Assembly (NCBI GenBank): GCA_963717445.1
Contig: OY970334.1
Span: forward strand, 2,666,001 to 2,730,000
Direction: 5' to 3'
From: JAGVPT01 sp963717445
GTDB taxonomy: Bacteria > Bacteroidota > Ignavibacteria > UBA10030 > UBA8401
Length of the DNA stretch: 64,000 bases
In this document: piece by piece, positions 9,905 to 18,580 of the stretch
Numbering within the stretch: the first letter of the stretch is position 1
Layout: every line of letters begins with the position of its first letter
Translations under genes and position numbers: made by a program
Notes under the pieces: model-generated
Told to the model about the DNA's origin: nothing
Seen by the model: only the letters and a program-made list of their open reading frames with translations
Databases searched by the model: none

Positions 9905-10079
9905 TTCGCGACGGACAACGTTCGGTCTTTTAATAATGAGCAGTCTGGCAGCCCCCACCGGTCGATTGGAGGGAAGGAGTGGCAAATCGCAATATCAGAG
10001 AAACGGTTTTTAATTTTCGTTCAGTATCTAACAACAGTTACCCAGTCGCGAAATACTTAGGAAACTAATTCACGTTACA

Positions 10080-10103
10080 GGCTACGACGCATTAAGCGTA
10101 GCC
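10080..10103. other. Short hairpin in the leader of the phosphomutase gene
   Basis: GGCTACG at 10080-10086 pairs perfectly with CGTAGCC at 10097-10103 over a 10-base loop, 31 bases before the ATG of the phosphomutase gene. No T-run follows. The rest of the 9905-10134 gap shows nothing else I can support. Confidence 0.35.
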
Positions 10104-10134
10104 GGAATTATTTATCTATTACCACAATAGTACA

Positions 10135-11538
10135 ATGGTCACTACAATTAAATTTGGAACGGACGGATGGCGCGGCGTTATCGCCGATGATTATACCCTT
10201 GCAAATGTAGCGAAGGTTGCGTTGGCAACAGCGCGTTATTTCAAGTCACATAAAAAAATCAAAAACGGCTTGGTGATCGGTTACGACTCGCGTTTTATGT
10301 CGAAAGATTTTGCGCACAAAACTGCACAGGTGATAGCGAGCGCCGGTGTCAGGATAAGGCTTGCCGATAAGATTTCGTCAACACCGATGACCTCGCTCGG
10401 TATTGTAAAAATGAGGGCTGCGGGGGGTGTGGTGATAACCGCAAGCCACAATCCGGCCGAATATAACGGGTTCAAGATCAAAGGAGATTTCGGCGGCCCC
10501 GCGCACCCCGAGATGGTTGCAAAGGTGGAAAAGCTTCTCGCACCGATTTTGAAAGCGAAGGAACTTCCGTTAAAGGTAAAACCCTTTGATGATCTCGTCG
10601 CAAAAAAGCTGATTCAATTCGTCGACCTGACATCGATGTATGTCAACGACATTGAGAAAAAAATTGAGGTCGACCTTATTAAAGCGACTCGCGTCAAGAT
10701 TTTGTACGATGCAATGTATGGGGCAGGTCAAGGGGTGATGGAAAAAATTCTGCCGAAGGTCGGAACAATTCGCAATATTTTTAATCCTTCGTTTGGCGGA
10801 GGGCATCCTGAGCCGCTTGCACAAAATCTCGAGGAACTGAGCTTCGAGGTCAAAGACGGCCGGTACAACATCGGCATTGCAACGGACGGGGATGCAGACC
10901 GCGTCGGGGCAGTAGATGAGAAAGGGAATTTTGTCGACTCTCACCGCATTTTTGCGATCCTCCTCAAATATTTGGTAGAGCGCAAGCACTTGAAGGGCGA
11001 AGTGGCAAAGTCGCTCTCCGTGAGCGAGCTGATCTCCAGGATGTGCGAAAAGTACGGACTTGTGTTGAATGAAACCCCCGTCGGTTTTAAGTACCTTTGC
11101 CGTTTGATGACAGAGAAAAAGATTATTATTGCCGGAGAAGAAAGCGGCGGCCTTGGAGTAATGGGACATTTGCCGGAACGCGATGGAATTTATGTCGGCT
11201 TGATGCTTGCAGAGATCATGGCCGTGCGCCGGAAAAAGTTGAGCGCGCTTGTGCAGGAGCTTTTCGACGAATACGGCGAATATCATTTCGGCAGGATCGA
11301 CAGGCATGTCACAGAGGAAGAGAAGAAAAAAATTGCGTCGTTCTATTCCAGTCGGCCAAAGAAAATCGGCTCTTTCACCGTCCAACGCATCAACGAAACC
11401 GACGGCTACAAATTTTTTGTCGACAACGGATGGATTCTTGTCCGGTTCTCCGGAACGGAGCCGCTCGTCCGCTTTTATGCCGAAGCTAATTCCCCGGCAC
11501 GAATGAAAGCGATGTTAAAAGCTGCAACAGCAATTTGA
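10135..11538 (+). CDS. Phosphoglucomutase/phosphomannomutase family protein
   Basis: The 467-residue protein belongs to the alpha-D-phosphohexomutase family, which moves phosphate between C1 and C6 of a hexose. All four signature regions are visible: KFGTDGWRG at the N-terminus, the phosphoserine loop ITASHNPAEYNGFK near 100, the Mg loop ATDGDADRVG near 245, the sugar-binding GEESGG near 335 and the phosphate-binding RFSGTEPLVR near the C-terminus. Whether glucose, mannose or glucosamine phosphate is preferred cannot be told. The stop codon lies just before a GalT-like gene, which suggests a joint role in sugar-phosphate or nucleotide-sugar metabolism. Confidence 0.95.
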   Translation: MVTTIKFGTDGWRGVIADDYTLANVAKVALATARYFKSHKKIKNGLVIGYDSRFMSKDFAHKTAQVIASAGVRIRLADKISSTPMTSLGIVKMRAAGGVVITASHNPAEYNGFKIKGDFGGPAHPEMVAKVEKLLAPILKAKELPLKVKPFDDLVAKKLIQFVDLTSMYVNDIEKKIEVDLIKATRVKILYDAMYGAGQGVMEKILPKVGTIRNIFNPSFGGGHPEPLAQNLEELSFEVKDGRYNIGIATDGDADRVGAVDEKGNFVDSHRIFAILLKYLVERKHLKGEVAKSLSVSELISRMCEKYGLVLNETPVGFKYLCRLMTEKKIIIAGEESGGLGVMGHLPERDGIYVGLMLAEIMAVRRKKLSALVQELFDEYGEYHFGRIDRHVTEEEKKKIASFYSSRPKKIGSFTVQRINETDGYKFFVDNGWILVRFSGTEPLVRFYAEANSPARMKAMLKAATAI

Positions 11539-11552
11539 GCCCCGCCGCGCAC

Positions 11553-12881
11553 ATGAATTCTTCCCGCAATTACAATTTCTTCTATAATATCATGCCCGAT
11601 GGGACGGTGAAGCAAATTAATCCCTTCACCGGTACCGAAGTCTGGGCGGTTCCCGGTCGGGGCGACAAACCGTTGACGAACGAAATTCCCGCGACGGCAA
11701 AAGCGATCGACAACGCTGGCCCGGAAAAGTATTGCAGCTTTTGCGAGACCCGTTACTTTGAAGTTCCTCCGGAAAAGGCCCGCCTTGTCAAGCAGGATGG
11801 GGCGTATAGAACGTTGACGCGTATCTCGCCTGACACATACAACGATTCGACTGCGGAGTTTCGGCGTGTCGGAAACCTGTTCGAGATCGTTACGATCGAT
11901 TACTGGAAAAAGAATTACGATTATCGATTGACAAAAGATGCCGCAGCGTGGCGCAGAGCATACATCGCAACCCCCAAGGGGAAAGAGCATCTCGACGCAA
12001 TTTTGAATTACAAATTGAAGATGTCCGCCAGGTCGGAGCGGGAGGTTCAGCAGAAGTCCCTCTTCGACAAAGAAAATATGATGGATGCGTTCTTCGGCGG
12101 ATGTCACGAGCTCATCATCGCCCGCAAGCATTACACCGATGGGGCGAAGTTCGATACACAGCTCTGTTCTTCCGGCGAGATGACGCAGGATGAGCACTTT
12201 CAATATTTCAGGTTTACGGTCGAAGCGATGCGGGATATGCTGAGCTACAACCGGTATGTCCGCTACATCAGCGTGTTCCAAAACTGGCTTCGGCCTGCGG
12301 GAGCCTCGTTCGACCATCTTCACAAACAGATCGTCGGCTTGGATGAATGGGGAAATTCCATGCTTCTGCAAATTCAAATGCTTCGCGACGATCCGAACAT
12401 CTTCAACGAGCTCGGAGCGAATTTTTCAGCTCAATATAATTTGGTTTTCGCAGAGAATGATTTTGCGGTTGCGAGCGTCGGCATCGGCCACCGCTATCCG
12501 ACAATTGAAATTTATTCGAAGTCGCAAGCCAGCCGTCCATTCGAGCATTCCGACGCCGAGTTGCGCGGGGTGAGCAATCTCGTCCACGCGTGCCATGCGG
12601 CGATCGGCGGTCAGATCTCCTGCAACGAAGAATGGTATTATACTCCCATCGATGCAGTCTATAAAATGCCGTGGCATGTGCTTCTTAAATTGCGCGTCAA
12701 CGTCCCCGCCGGGTTTGAAGGGGGAACAAGCATTTTCATCAACCCCTTTACGCCGATCGACCTTCGCGATAAGCTGGTTCCGCGTATGTATCATTTACGG
12801 GATACGGGGGTGACCAACAATCTTCGCATTGCCGAAGAGTGCCGGTTGGCGCCGAACCCGTTGTTATATTATTTGAAATAA
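11553..12881 (+). CDS. DUF4921/GalT-like (HIT superfamily) protein
   Basis: The ~442-residue protein resembles DUF4921 proteins, distant relatives of galactose-1-phosphate uridylyltransferase. It has a CSFCETR metal-binding-like pair of cysteines near residue 57 and a histidine-triad-like FDHLHKQIVG motif near 255, where the GalT family keeps its nucleotide-accepting His. I infer a nucleotidyltransferase or phosphorylase acting on a sugar phosphate. The gene begins within bases of the phosphomutase stop. A TTG at 11535 overlaps that stop; I chose the ATG at 11553, but neither has a clear Shine-Dalgarno sequence. Confidence 0.75.
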   Translation: MNSSRNYNFFYNIMPDGTVKQINPFTGTEVWAVPGRGDKPLTNEIPATAKAIDNAGPEKYCSFCETRYFEVPPEKARLVKQDGAYRTLTRISPDTYNDSTAEFRRVGNLFEIVTIDYWKKNYDYRLTKDAAAWRRAYIATPKGKEHLDAILNYKLKMSARSEREVQQKSLFDKENMMDAFFGGCHELIIARKHYTDGAKFDTQLCSSGEMTQDEHFQYFRFTVEAMRDMLSYNRYVRYISVFQNWLRPAGASFDHLHKQIVGLDEWGNSMLLQIQMLRDDPNIFNELGANFSAQYNLVFAENDFAVASVGIGHRYPTIEIYSKSQASRPFEHSDAELRGVSNLVHACHAAIGGQISCNEEWYYTPIDAVYKMPWHVLLKLRVNVPAGFEGGTSIFINPFTPIDLRDKLVPRMYHLRDTGVTNNLRIAEECRLAPNPLLYYLK

Positions 12882-12944
12882 ATAACGCGAAGGATAAAAC
12901 GACTTTCCAAACCGCACTTCAGTTCTCCTCGCTCGCGTTATTTA
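12879..12944. repeat. 12-bp inverted repeat overlapping a stop codon
   Basis: TAAATAACGCGA at 12879-12890 is the exact reverse complement of TCGCGTTATTTA at 12933-12944. The left arm begins with the TAA stop of the GalT-like gene. The loop is 42 bases and no T-tract follows, so termination is only a possibility. Confidence 0.6.
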
Positions 12945-13003
12945 CAGCGGCGTATTAATCGCTGTTTTTGCCTGCAGCTCGTTCCCATAAATCAACGAAG
13001 CGT

Positions 13004-13765
13004 ATGCTTGGATCGTTCTGGCTGTATCCTTTCCTTTTTTGCATCGGCGCCATGGCAGGTTTGGTCGATTCCATCGCTGGCGGGGGAGGCCTTATCACTC
13101 TCCCCGTTGCACTCGCAGTCGGGATGCCTCCAAAGATTGCATTGGGGACAAATAAGTTTCAGGCAAGCTTCGGGAGCTTCACGGCAACATATCATTATGT
13201 GAAGCATGGGATTGTCAACCTGCGCGGTGCCAGGCTTGGAATATTTTTTACTCTCGTTGGTGCGGCGGCCGGTGCCTGGAGTGTGCAGCAGGTTGATTCC
13301 GATATCCTGAATCACATTATTCCATTTTTTCTCATTGTCATCATCGTCTATACGTTTCTCACTCCGAAATTTGGAGATGCCGATAAACGACCTCGAGTCC
13401 CCATTTCTCTCTTTTTTATTGTTGCAGGTTTGGTTCTCGGATTTTACGATGGATTCTTCGGTCCGGGTGTTGGTTCTTTTTGGGCGATGGCGCTTGTGTT
13501 CTGGCGCGGAATGGACCTCACGAAAGCCACTGGTGCTACAAAATTGATGAATTTTACGAGCAATATAATTTCCTGCATTATCTTCCTTGCCGGCGGATTT
13601 GTCTGGTTCGGTGCTGGGCTCGCAATGGCCGCCGGTGAGATTATCGGTGCAAAAATCGGTTCGCAGATGGTGATCAAGAAAGGAACTGCGCTCATCCGCC
13701 CAATTTATATTACGATCGTCGTTGCAACTACGCTGAAGCTTCTTTATAACGCCTACAGCCGCTGA
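13004..13765 (+). CDS. TauE/SafE (TSUP) family membrane exporter
   Basis: The ~253-residue protein is hydrophobic throughout with about seven or eight membrane segments. The N-terminal block GLVDSIAGGGGLITLPVAL followed by ALGTNKFQASFGS is the hallmark of TauE/SafE permeases, and the second half repeats it with FYDGFFGPGVGSF and ATGATKLMNFTSN. Family members export sulfite, sulfoacetate or related organic anions; the substrate here is unknown. The ATG at 13004 is preferred; a TTG at 12968 in the same frame would add 12 polar residues. Confidence 0.9.
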   Translation: MLGSFWLYPFLFCIGAMAGLVDSIAGGGGLITLPVALAVGMPPKIALGTNKFQASFGSFTATYHYVKHGIVNLRGARLGIFFTLVGAAAGAWSVQQVDSDILNHIIPFFLIVIIVYTFLTPKFGDADKRPRVPISLFFIVAGLVLGFYDGFFGPGVGSFWAMALVFWRGMDLTKATGATKLMNFTSNIISCIIFLAGGFVWFGAGLAMAAGEIIGAKIGSQMVIKKGTALIRPIYITIVVATTLKLLYNAYSR

Positions 13766-13823
13766 TTTGTTTTCGTCCAACGGACGTTCAACAGCACTAC
13801 GTTTTCGCCGGGAACGGTCTTTC

Positions 13824-13855
13824 GACAGTTCCTACTGTCACAAAAATGTAGGAAC
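13824..13855. repeat. Overlapping inverted repeats in leader region
   Basis: GTTCCTAC at 13828-13835 pairs with GTAGGAAC at 13848-13855, and GACAGT/ACTGTC at 13824-13839 offers an alternative hairpin. The mutually exclusive pairing could be coincidence. It lies ~125 bases upstream of the peptidase start. Confidence 0.35.
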
Positions 13856-13978
13856 GGATGGAAATCCTGTTCAAAATTCTAAACCGTACCATCGCCCGGC
13901 CTTCCCTTGTTTGATCGATTTTTGTTGATTACCTTGTCGCACGATAATGAGAATCGAATTGCTTTCTTGGAGACGATC

Positions 13979-15208
13979 ATGAATACAATTGCCGAACGCT
14001 ATATCAAATTAGTTCTGAACATTGGAGTGTATGATCCTGATTACGTCGACGCTTATTACGGACCGGAAGAATGGAAACCATCCGGCAGTGCTGCTGTCAA
14101 GAACAAAGATTTCCCTTTTGCTGATTTCGACAAAGAGGTCAAGGCTCTATTAAATTCCTTGAATGCGATTGATAGTTTGCGGATGAATTCGATCGAACAA
14201 CTTCGTCATGCGTCGATGGCGACACAGCTCATTGCAGTCAAGGGGAGAATTTCGCTTCTCTCCGGTAAAAAAATTTCGTTTGATGAAGAGTCGCGTCAGG
14301 TGTACGATGCGGTTGCTCCTGCGTTCTCGGAAAGTCATTATAAAGCATTGCTCGATGATCTCGGGAGATTACTTCCCGGTGTAGGAAAGGTTTCCGACCG
14401 GCTGGAGCGGTACAGACAATCGTTCGTGATTCCAAAGGAAAAACTTGACGCAGTATTCGAAGCTGCAATAGCAGAGGGACGAAAGTTAACGCTGCAGCAC
14501 ATTAGCCTTCCATCAACGGAGAGTTTTTCTGTCGAGTACGTGAACAATAAGCCGTGGAGCGGCTATAATTGGTACAAGGGCGAAAGTTTCAGTGTTATTC
14601 AGGTCAACACGGATTTGCCAATCTTCATCGACCGTGCTGTCGATCTTGCATGCCATGAAGGATATCCCGGGCATCACGTCTATAATACGCTGATGGAGAA
14701 AAACCTCGTCCGCGAGCGGGGATGGCTGGAATTTTCGGTGTATCCGTTGTTCAGTCCGCAATCGCTCATCGCGGAGGGGAGTGCCAATTTCGGGATTGAA
14801 GTGGCGCTGCCCGGCGAAGAACGAGTCAACTTTGAACGTGAAATTCTTTTTCCGATTGCCGGGTTTGACCCGTCGAAAGCGGGAGAGTACTACAAAATTC
14901 AATCGGTGAAAGCGAAACTCGATTATGCAGGAAATGAATCTGCGCGGAATTATCTTGACGGAAAGTGGAGCAGGGAAGATGCCGTAGAATGGTTGGTTAC
15001 CTACGGTTTATTTTCTCCGGAGCGCGCGACACAGCGGGTCGGTTTCATCGAGCGGTATCGCAGTTACGTTATCAACTACAATTTGGGACAGGATATGGTC
15101 AGGACGTATATTGAGAATCGCGGAGGCAATCCCGGCAATACGGTGCTTCGGTGGAAGCTTTTTGAAGAACTTCTCTCTCAACCTCATACCCCGTCCGACT
15201 TGCGATAG
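13979..15208 (+). CDS. DUF885-type zinc metallopeptidase-like protein
   Basis: The ~409-residue protein carries ACHEGYPGHHVYN near residue 220, the HExxxGHH-like metal motif of DUF885 proteins, with a probable third ligand region SLIAEGSANFGIE about 40 residues later (Glu after a conserved Ala-Glu-Gly). DUF885 proteins usually exceed 500 residues and have signal peptides; this one is shorter and looks cytoplasmic. The ATG at 13979 has GGAG at 13969-13972; a TTG at 13907 is in frame but poorer. The substrate is unknown. Confidence 0.8.
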   Translation: MNTIAERYIKLVLNIGVYDPDYVDAYYGPEEWKPSGSAAVKNKDFPFADFDKEVKALLNSLNAIDSLRMNSIEQLRHASMATQLIAVKGRISLLSGKKISFDEESRQVYDAVAPAFSESHYKALLDDLGRLLPGVGKVSDRLERYRQSFVIPKEKLDAVFEAAIAEGRKLTLQHISLPSTESFSVEYVNNKPWSGYNWYKGESFSVIQVNTDLPIFIDRAVDLACHEGYPGHHVYNTLMEKNLVRERGWLEFSVYPLFSPQSLIAEGSANFGIEVALPGEERVNFEREILFPIAGFDPSKAGEYYKIQSVKAKLDYAGNESARNYLDGKWSREDAVEWLVTYGLFSPERATQRVGFIERYRSYVINYNLGQDMVRTYIENRGGNPGNTVLRWKLFEELLSQPHTPSDLR

Positions 15209-15351
15209 GAATTGTCGTCATCATTCCAATGAAACACTTCACCTCTGAGAAAGATTATCGCAATTCTACAATAGATCGGCTATTTTGTTTCTTCTTGTTT
15301 GGTGACAATTTGCAGGAGATTGTTTCTTCGTGCCCTTAGTGGCTAAGTATC

Positions 15352-15379
15352 TTGGCATTTCAGTTTCAATTTCTATATC
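15352..15379 (+). promoter_or_regulatory. Candidate promoter upstream of ABC exporter
   Basis: TTGGCA at 15352-15357 and TATATC at 15374-15379 are 16 bases apart, about 40 bases upstream of the ABC exporter start. This is a weak match read by eye. Confidence 0.25.
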
Positions 15380-15418
15380 TTTGACGAGCCTTTATCCCAA
15401 ATCGATCAATATTCATCC

Positions 15419-16636
15419 ATGAAACTTCTTCTTTCGTACCTCAAACAGTACTGGAAGTTGGTCGCCTTTGCATTGTTCCTCGCTGCAGTCAACCAAACAT
15501 TCTCGCTTCTCGATCCGTTGATCTTCCGGCATGTGATCGATGAATACGTGACCCGGTTTAAGGAATATTCCGCACAGCAATTTTTCAAAGGGGTTGGTTT
15601 GCTCCTCGCGGCTGCGGTCGGGGTTGCATTGGTCTCGAGGGTGGCGAAAAATTTTCAGGATTACTACATCAACGTCATCACGCAAAGGCTCGGTGCTCAG
15701 GTTTATTCCGACGGCCTGAAACACTCGCTTGAGCTTCCGTACTCGGTCTTCGAAGACCAGCGAAGCGGCGAGACGCTTGGGAAATTACAGAAAGTGCGGA
15801 GCGATGTTGAGAGGCTTATCGCCGCAGCCATCAACATTCTTTTTACCACCTTGGTCGGCGTTATTTTTGTGACGATCTATGCCTTCAGCGTTTACTGGCT
15901 TATTGCCCCGGTGTACTTCTCCACGATTCCAATTCTCGGAATCTTAAGCTCTGTCCTCGGAAAAAAAATTAAGGCGATACAAAAAACCATTGTTGCCGAA
16001 ACCACCGGGCTTGCGGGGTCCACCACGGAGTCGCTCCGCAACATCGAGCTTGTCAAAAGCCTCGGTCTGGCACAGCAGGAAATCGAGCGGTTGAACAACA
16101 CCACCGGAAAAATCTTGAAGCTGGAGTTGAAGAAGGTTCGGTACCTGCGGAGTCTAAGTTTTATTCAGGGCTCTTCCGTAAATTTTTTGAGAACGGCAAT
16201 TCTCTTCATGATGCTCTACCTCATCTATGCGCAAGAGATTACCTTCGGCCAGTTCTTTTCCCTGTGGATTTATTCGTTTTTCATTTTCGGTCCTTTGCAG
16301 GAATTGGGAAATGTCATCAACATCTACCGTGAAGCAGAGGTCTCGCTTAATAATTTTGAAGCGATCTTGAACACTCCAAAAGAACCGATGCCGGTCAACC
16401 CGGTTATCGTATCAGACCTCAAAACCCTCGAATTCAAAACTGTCAGCTTCAAACATCAAACCGCGACGGCTCATGCGTTGAACGGGATTTCATTCAACAC
16501 AAGGCTTGGTGAGACGGTTGCGTTTGTCGGGCCGTCGGGTTCGGGAAAAACAACGTTGGTAAAATTATTGGTAGGTCTCTACGCGCCGGAGTCGGGACTG
16601 ATTCTTTACAACGGCCATAAGAGATACGGATGTTGA
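15419..16636 (+). CDS. ABC exporter, N-terminal part (membrane domain and Walker A); frameshifted
   Basis: This frame encodes 405 residues: about six transmembrane helices (residues 1-310) and the start of a nucleotide-binding domain with FVGPSGSGKTTLVKLL (Walker A) near 365. It then reads NGHKRYGC and stops at 16634-16636. The expected continuation is in another frame: removing one A near 16619-16621 would give NGH-RDTDVELNQLRERIGF and join it to the downstream frame. The intact protein would be an MsbA/LmrA-like homodimeric exporter of about 597 residues. It is either a pseudogene or an assembly or sequencing error; both halves look well conserved, which favours error or a recent mutation. 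Confidence 0.85.
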   Translation: MKLLLSYLKQYWKLVAFALFLAAVNQTFSLLDPLIFRHVIDEYVTRFKEYSAQQFFKGVGLLLAAAVGVALVSRVAKNFQDYYINVITQRLGAQVYSDGLKHSLELPYSVFEDQRSGETLGKLQKVRSDVERLIAAAINILFTTLVGVIFVTIYAFSVYWLIAPVYFSTIPILGILSSVLGKKIKAIQKTIVAETTGLAGSTTESLRNIELVKSLGLAQQEIERLNNTTGKILKLELKKVRYLRSLSFIQGSSVNFLRTAILFMMLYLIYAQEITFGQFFSLWIYSFFIFGPLQELGNVINIYREAEVSLNNFEAILNTPKEPMPVNPVIVSDLKTLEFKTVSFKHQTATAHALNGISFNTRLGETVAFVGPSGSGKTTLVKLLVGLYAPESGLILYNGHKRYGC

Positions 16637-16637
16637 G

Positions 16638-17213
16638 TTGAACCAGTTGAGGGAGAGAATTGGTTTCGTTACGCAGGACACGCAGCTCTTTTCCGGCACG
16701 ATCAGGGAAAACCTCCTTTTCGTCCATCCGAGAGCGACCGATGCCGAATGTATGGAAGTGCTTCACCAGGCTGCTTGTCAGAGTTTGCTGGCGAGAGCCG
16801 ATAAGGGTTTAGATACCATGATCGGTGAAGGGGGAGTTAAAGTTTCCGGCGGGGAGAAACAGCGGCTTTCAATAGCACGGGCGCTGCTGCGCCGGCCTGA
16901 CCTGCTGGTGTTCGATGAGGCGACTTCTTCGCTTGACTCGCTGACCGAAGAAGAAATCACCGGGACGATCCGGGATATTTCGACGCGGAAAGACCTCATC
17001 ACGATTCTCATCGCCCACCGGCTTTCGACGATCATGCATGCCGACAAAATTTTCGTCCTCGAAAAAGGGCATATCATCGAATCGGGGAGGCACCATGACC
17101 TCCTGCAATTAAAAGGTTTGTACTATGCGATGTGGAGGCAGCAAATCGGCGAGCGGGAAGACGGGACGATGCGGGTTGCTTTGAGCGCCGCGAAAAACAT
17201 AACGAGGAACTGA
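16638..17213 (+). CDS. ABC exporter, C-terminal part (ATPase domain); frameshifted
   Basis: This is the rest of the exporter ATPase domain and is not an independent gene. It contains the Q-loop region FVTQDTQLFSGTIRENL, the ABC signature KVSGGEKQRLSIARALL, Walker B LLVFDEATSSLD and the H-loop IAHRLST, in that order, and lacks Walker A, which is in the preceding frame. The coding frame continues upstream of the first usable start to about 16620, consistent with a one-base frameshift. The last ~30 residues are poorly conserved in type. Confidence 0.85.
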   Translation: MNQLRERIGFVTQDTQLFSGTIRENLLFVHPRATDAECMEVLHQAACQSLLARADKGLDTMIGEGGVKVSGGEKQRLSIARALLRRPDLLVFDEATSSLDSLTEEEITGTIRDISTRKDLITILIAHRLSTIMHADKIFVLEKGHIIESGRHHDLLQLKGLYYAMWRQQIGEREDGTMRVALSAAKNITRN

Positions 17214-17290
17214 TGACTCGAACGGTAAAGTGTTTTTCAATCCCTAAGTTGGCAAAACAGTTGTGCACGCCGAGTATGCAAAAAGGGAAT

Positions 17291-17411
17291 CGAGACTTCT
17301 GAATAATTCTAAAATTACGGCTCACGCAAAGACGCAAAGTGGCAAAATAATTTAAAAACAGAGTCTTTGCGCCTTCGCGGCTTGGCGAGTGACGATTTCT
17401 CAGATGTCTCG
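17291..17411. repeat. Palindromic intergenic repeat (copy B)
   Basis: The element is bounded by CGAGACTTCTGA (17291-17302) and its near-complement TCAGATGTCTCG (17400-17411). Inside, CTCACGCAAAGACGCAAAG is opposed to CTTTGCGCCTTCGCGGCTTGGCGAG. It is almost the same as the copy at 56630-56740. The rest of the 17214-17671 gap is this copy, the element at 17438-17656, and a short stretch after the exporter stop with nothing recognisable. Confidence 0.8.
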
Positions 17412-17437
17412 AATCATATCTTTTCATGAGTTTTTAC

Positions 17438-17656
17438 CTAGAAGCCATCTCAAAAATGGTTTCCATGCAGAAAGCAGCCGTAAATGTCATGCTGAGCGGA
17501 GCGAAGCATCCATGACATGGAAGCCTTGTAGAGTCAAGGTATGTCATTGTCATGGATTCTTCACCCCGTCTGAAAAGCGACGGGGTTCAGAATGACAATG
17601 ATCTGTCAGTGTTCCTTCAGAAGGACATAATCAAGCGTTTTTGAGATAGCTTCTAG
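17438..17656. repeat. MITE-like element with 19-bp terminal inverted repeats
   Basis: CTAGAAGCCATCTCAAAAA (17438-17456) and its complement at 17638-17656 match at 18 of 19 positions and bound a 219-bp segment. The interior holds a nested palindrome of the GTCATGCTGAGCGGAGCGAAGCATC and GACGGGGTTCAGAATGACA type. No transposase is encoded. It ends 15 bases before the TTG start of the DMT permease gene, so it probably supplies that gene's leader. Confidence 0.8.
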
Positions 17657-17671
17657 TAAAGGATACCATCA

Positions 17672-18556
17672 TTGATCGGTGAACTCAGCGCACTGTTGAC
17701 GGCCTGTGTTTGGTCAATCAGTTCGATTATGTTTGCGGGGGCGATACGGAGAATCGGTTCGGTGCAGGTTAATGTCGTCCGGCTCGTCATCGCGGCAGTC
17801 TTACTTCTTCTGACGATTTTTGCGGCCAACCTCAGCCTCCGTCTTTCGTTTGGACAATATGCCTATCTCGGTATCAGCGGCTGCATCGGACTTGTCTTTG
17901 GCGATACGTTCCTCTTCAAGTCATTTCAGGTTAGCGGGGCGCGCATCAGTATGCTCATCATGTCGCTTGCTCCCGCGATCAGCGCACTGCTTGCGTACAT
18001 TATCCTGGGGGAAATGCTTTCACCATGGGGAATTGTCGGCATCATTGTCACAACAGTAGGGATCGCTGTTGTTGTGGTGTCGAACCAGCAAAGCGCGCCA
18101 TTGCAAACGAAAGTTACGAAAAGGGGACTTGTCTACGGTTTTCTCGCTGCGGTTGGGCAGGGGGCGGGACTTGTTTTTGCACGACTGGCATTCGTTGAAG
18201 GAGAGATCAACGGTTTTGTCGCAACGTTTATCAGAATCGCGGCATCGGTTATCGTTCTTCTTCCACTCACGCTCATCACCGGGCGCATCAAAAATCCTGT
18301 CGGAGTATTTTTGAAAGACAAGCGAGCCTTGATGCTGACCATCGGAGGCGCAATATTCGGGCCGTATTTGGGAATTACATTCAGCCTTATTGCGATTATG
18401 TACACGAAAGTAGGAATTGCAGCTACGTTGATAGCGACGGTTCCAATTCTCATGCTGCCTCTTGTCCGGGTCATCTACAAGGAACGACTTTCATGGCACG
18501 CAATCGTCGGTGCATGTGTGGCAGTCGGCGGTGTAGCGATCCTCTTTCTGCGGTAA
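17672..18556 (+). CDS. EamA/DMT-family permease
   Basis: The 294-residue protein has about ten hydrophobic helices arranged as two related halves, the plan of the drug/metabolite transporter (EamA) family. Half one opens SALLTACVWSISSIMFAG and half two GLVYGFLAAVGQGAGLVFA. Members export amino acids, nucleotides or other metabolites; the substrate is unknown. The start is TTG at 17672, with AAGGA at 17659-17663 upstream; no in-frame ATG precedes the first helix. A MITE-like element lies immediately upstream and may influence expression. Confidence 0.88.
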   Translation: MIGELSALLTACVWSISSIMFAGAIRRIGSVQVNVVRLVIAAVLLLLTIFAANLSLRLSFGQYAYLGISGCIGLVFGDTFLFKSFQVSGARISMLIMSLAPAISALLAYIILGEMLSPWGIVGIIVTTVGIAVVVVSNQQSAPLQTKVTKRGLVYGFLAAVGQGAGLVFARLAFVEGEINGFVATFIRIAASVIVLLPLTLITGRIKNPVGVFLKDKRALMLTIGGAIFGPYLGITFSLIAIMYTKVGIAATLIATVPILMLPLVRVIYKERLSWHAIVGACVAVGGVAILFLR

Positions 18557-18580
18557 GTCCACAGAATTTTAACTAATGAT

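Noticed and set aside
11475..12377. 300-codon frame antisense to the GalT-like gene
   Set aside because: The plus-strand protein has clear family motifs and the antisense one has none.
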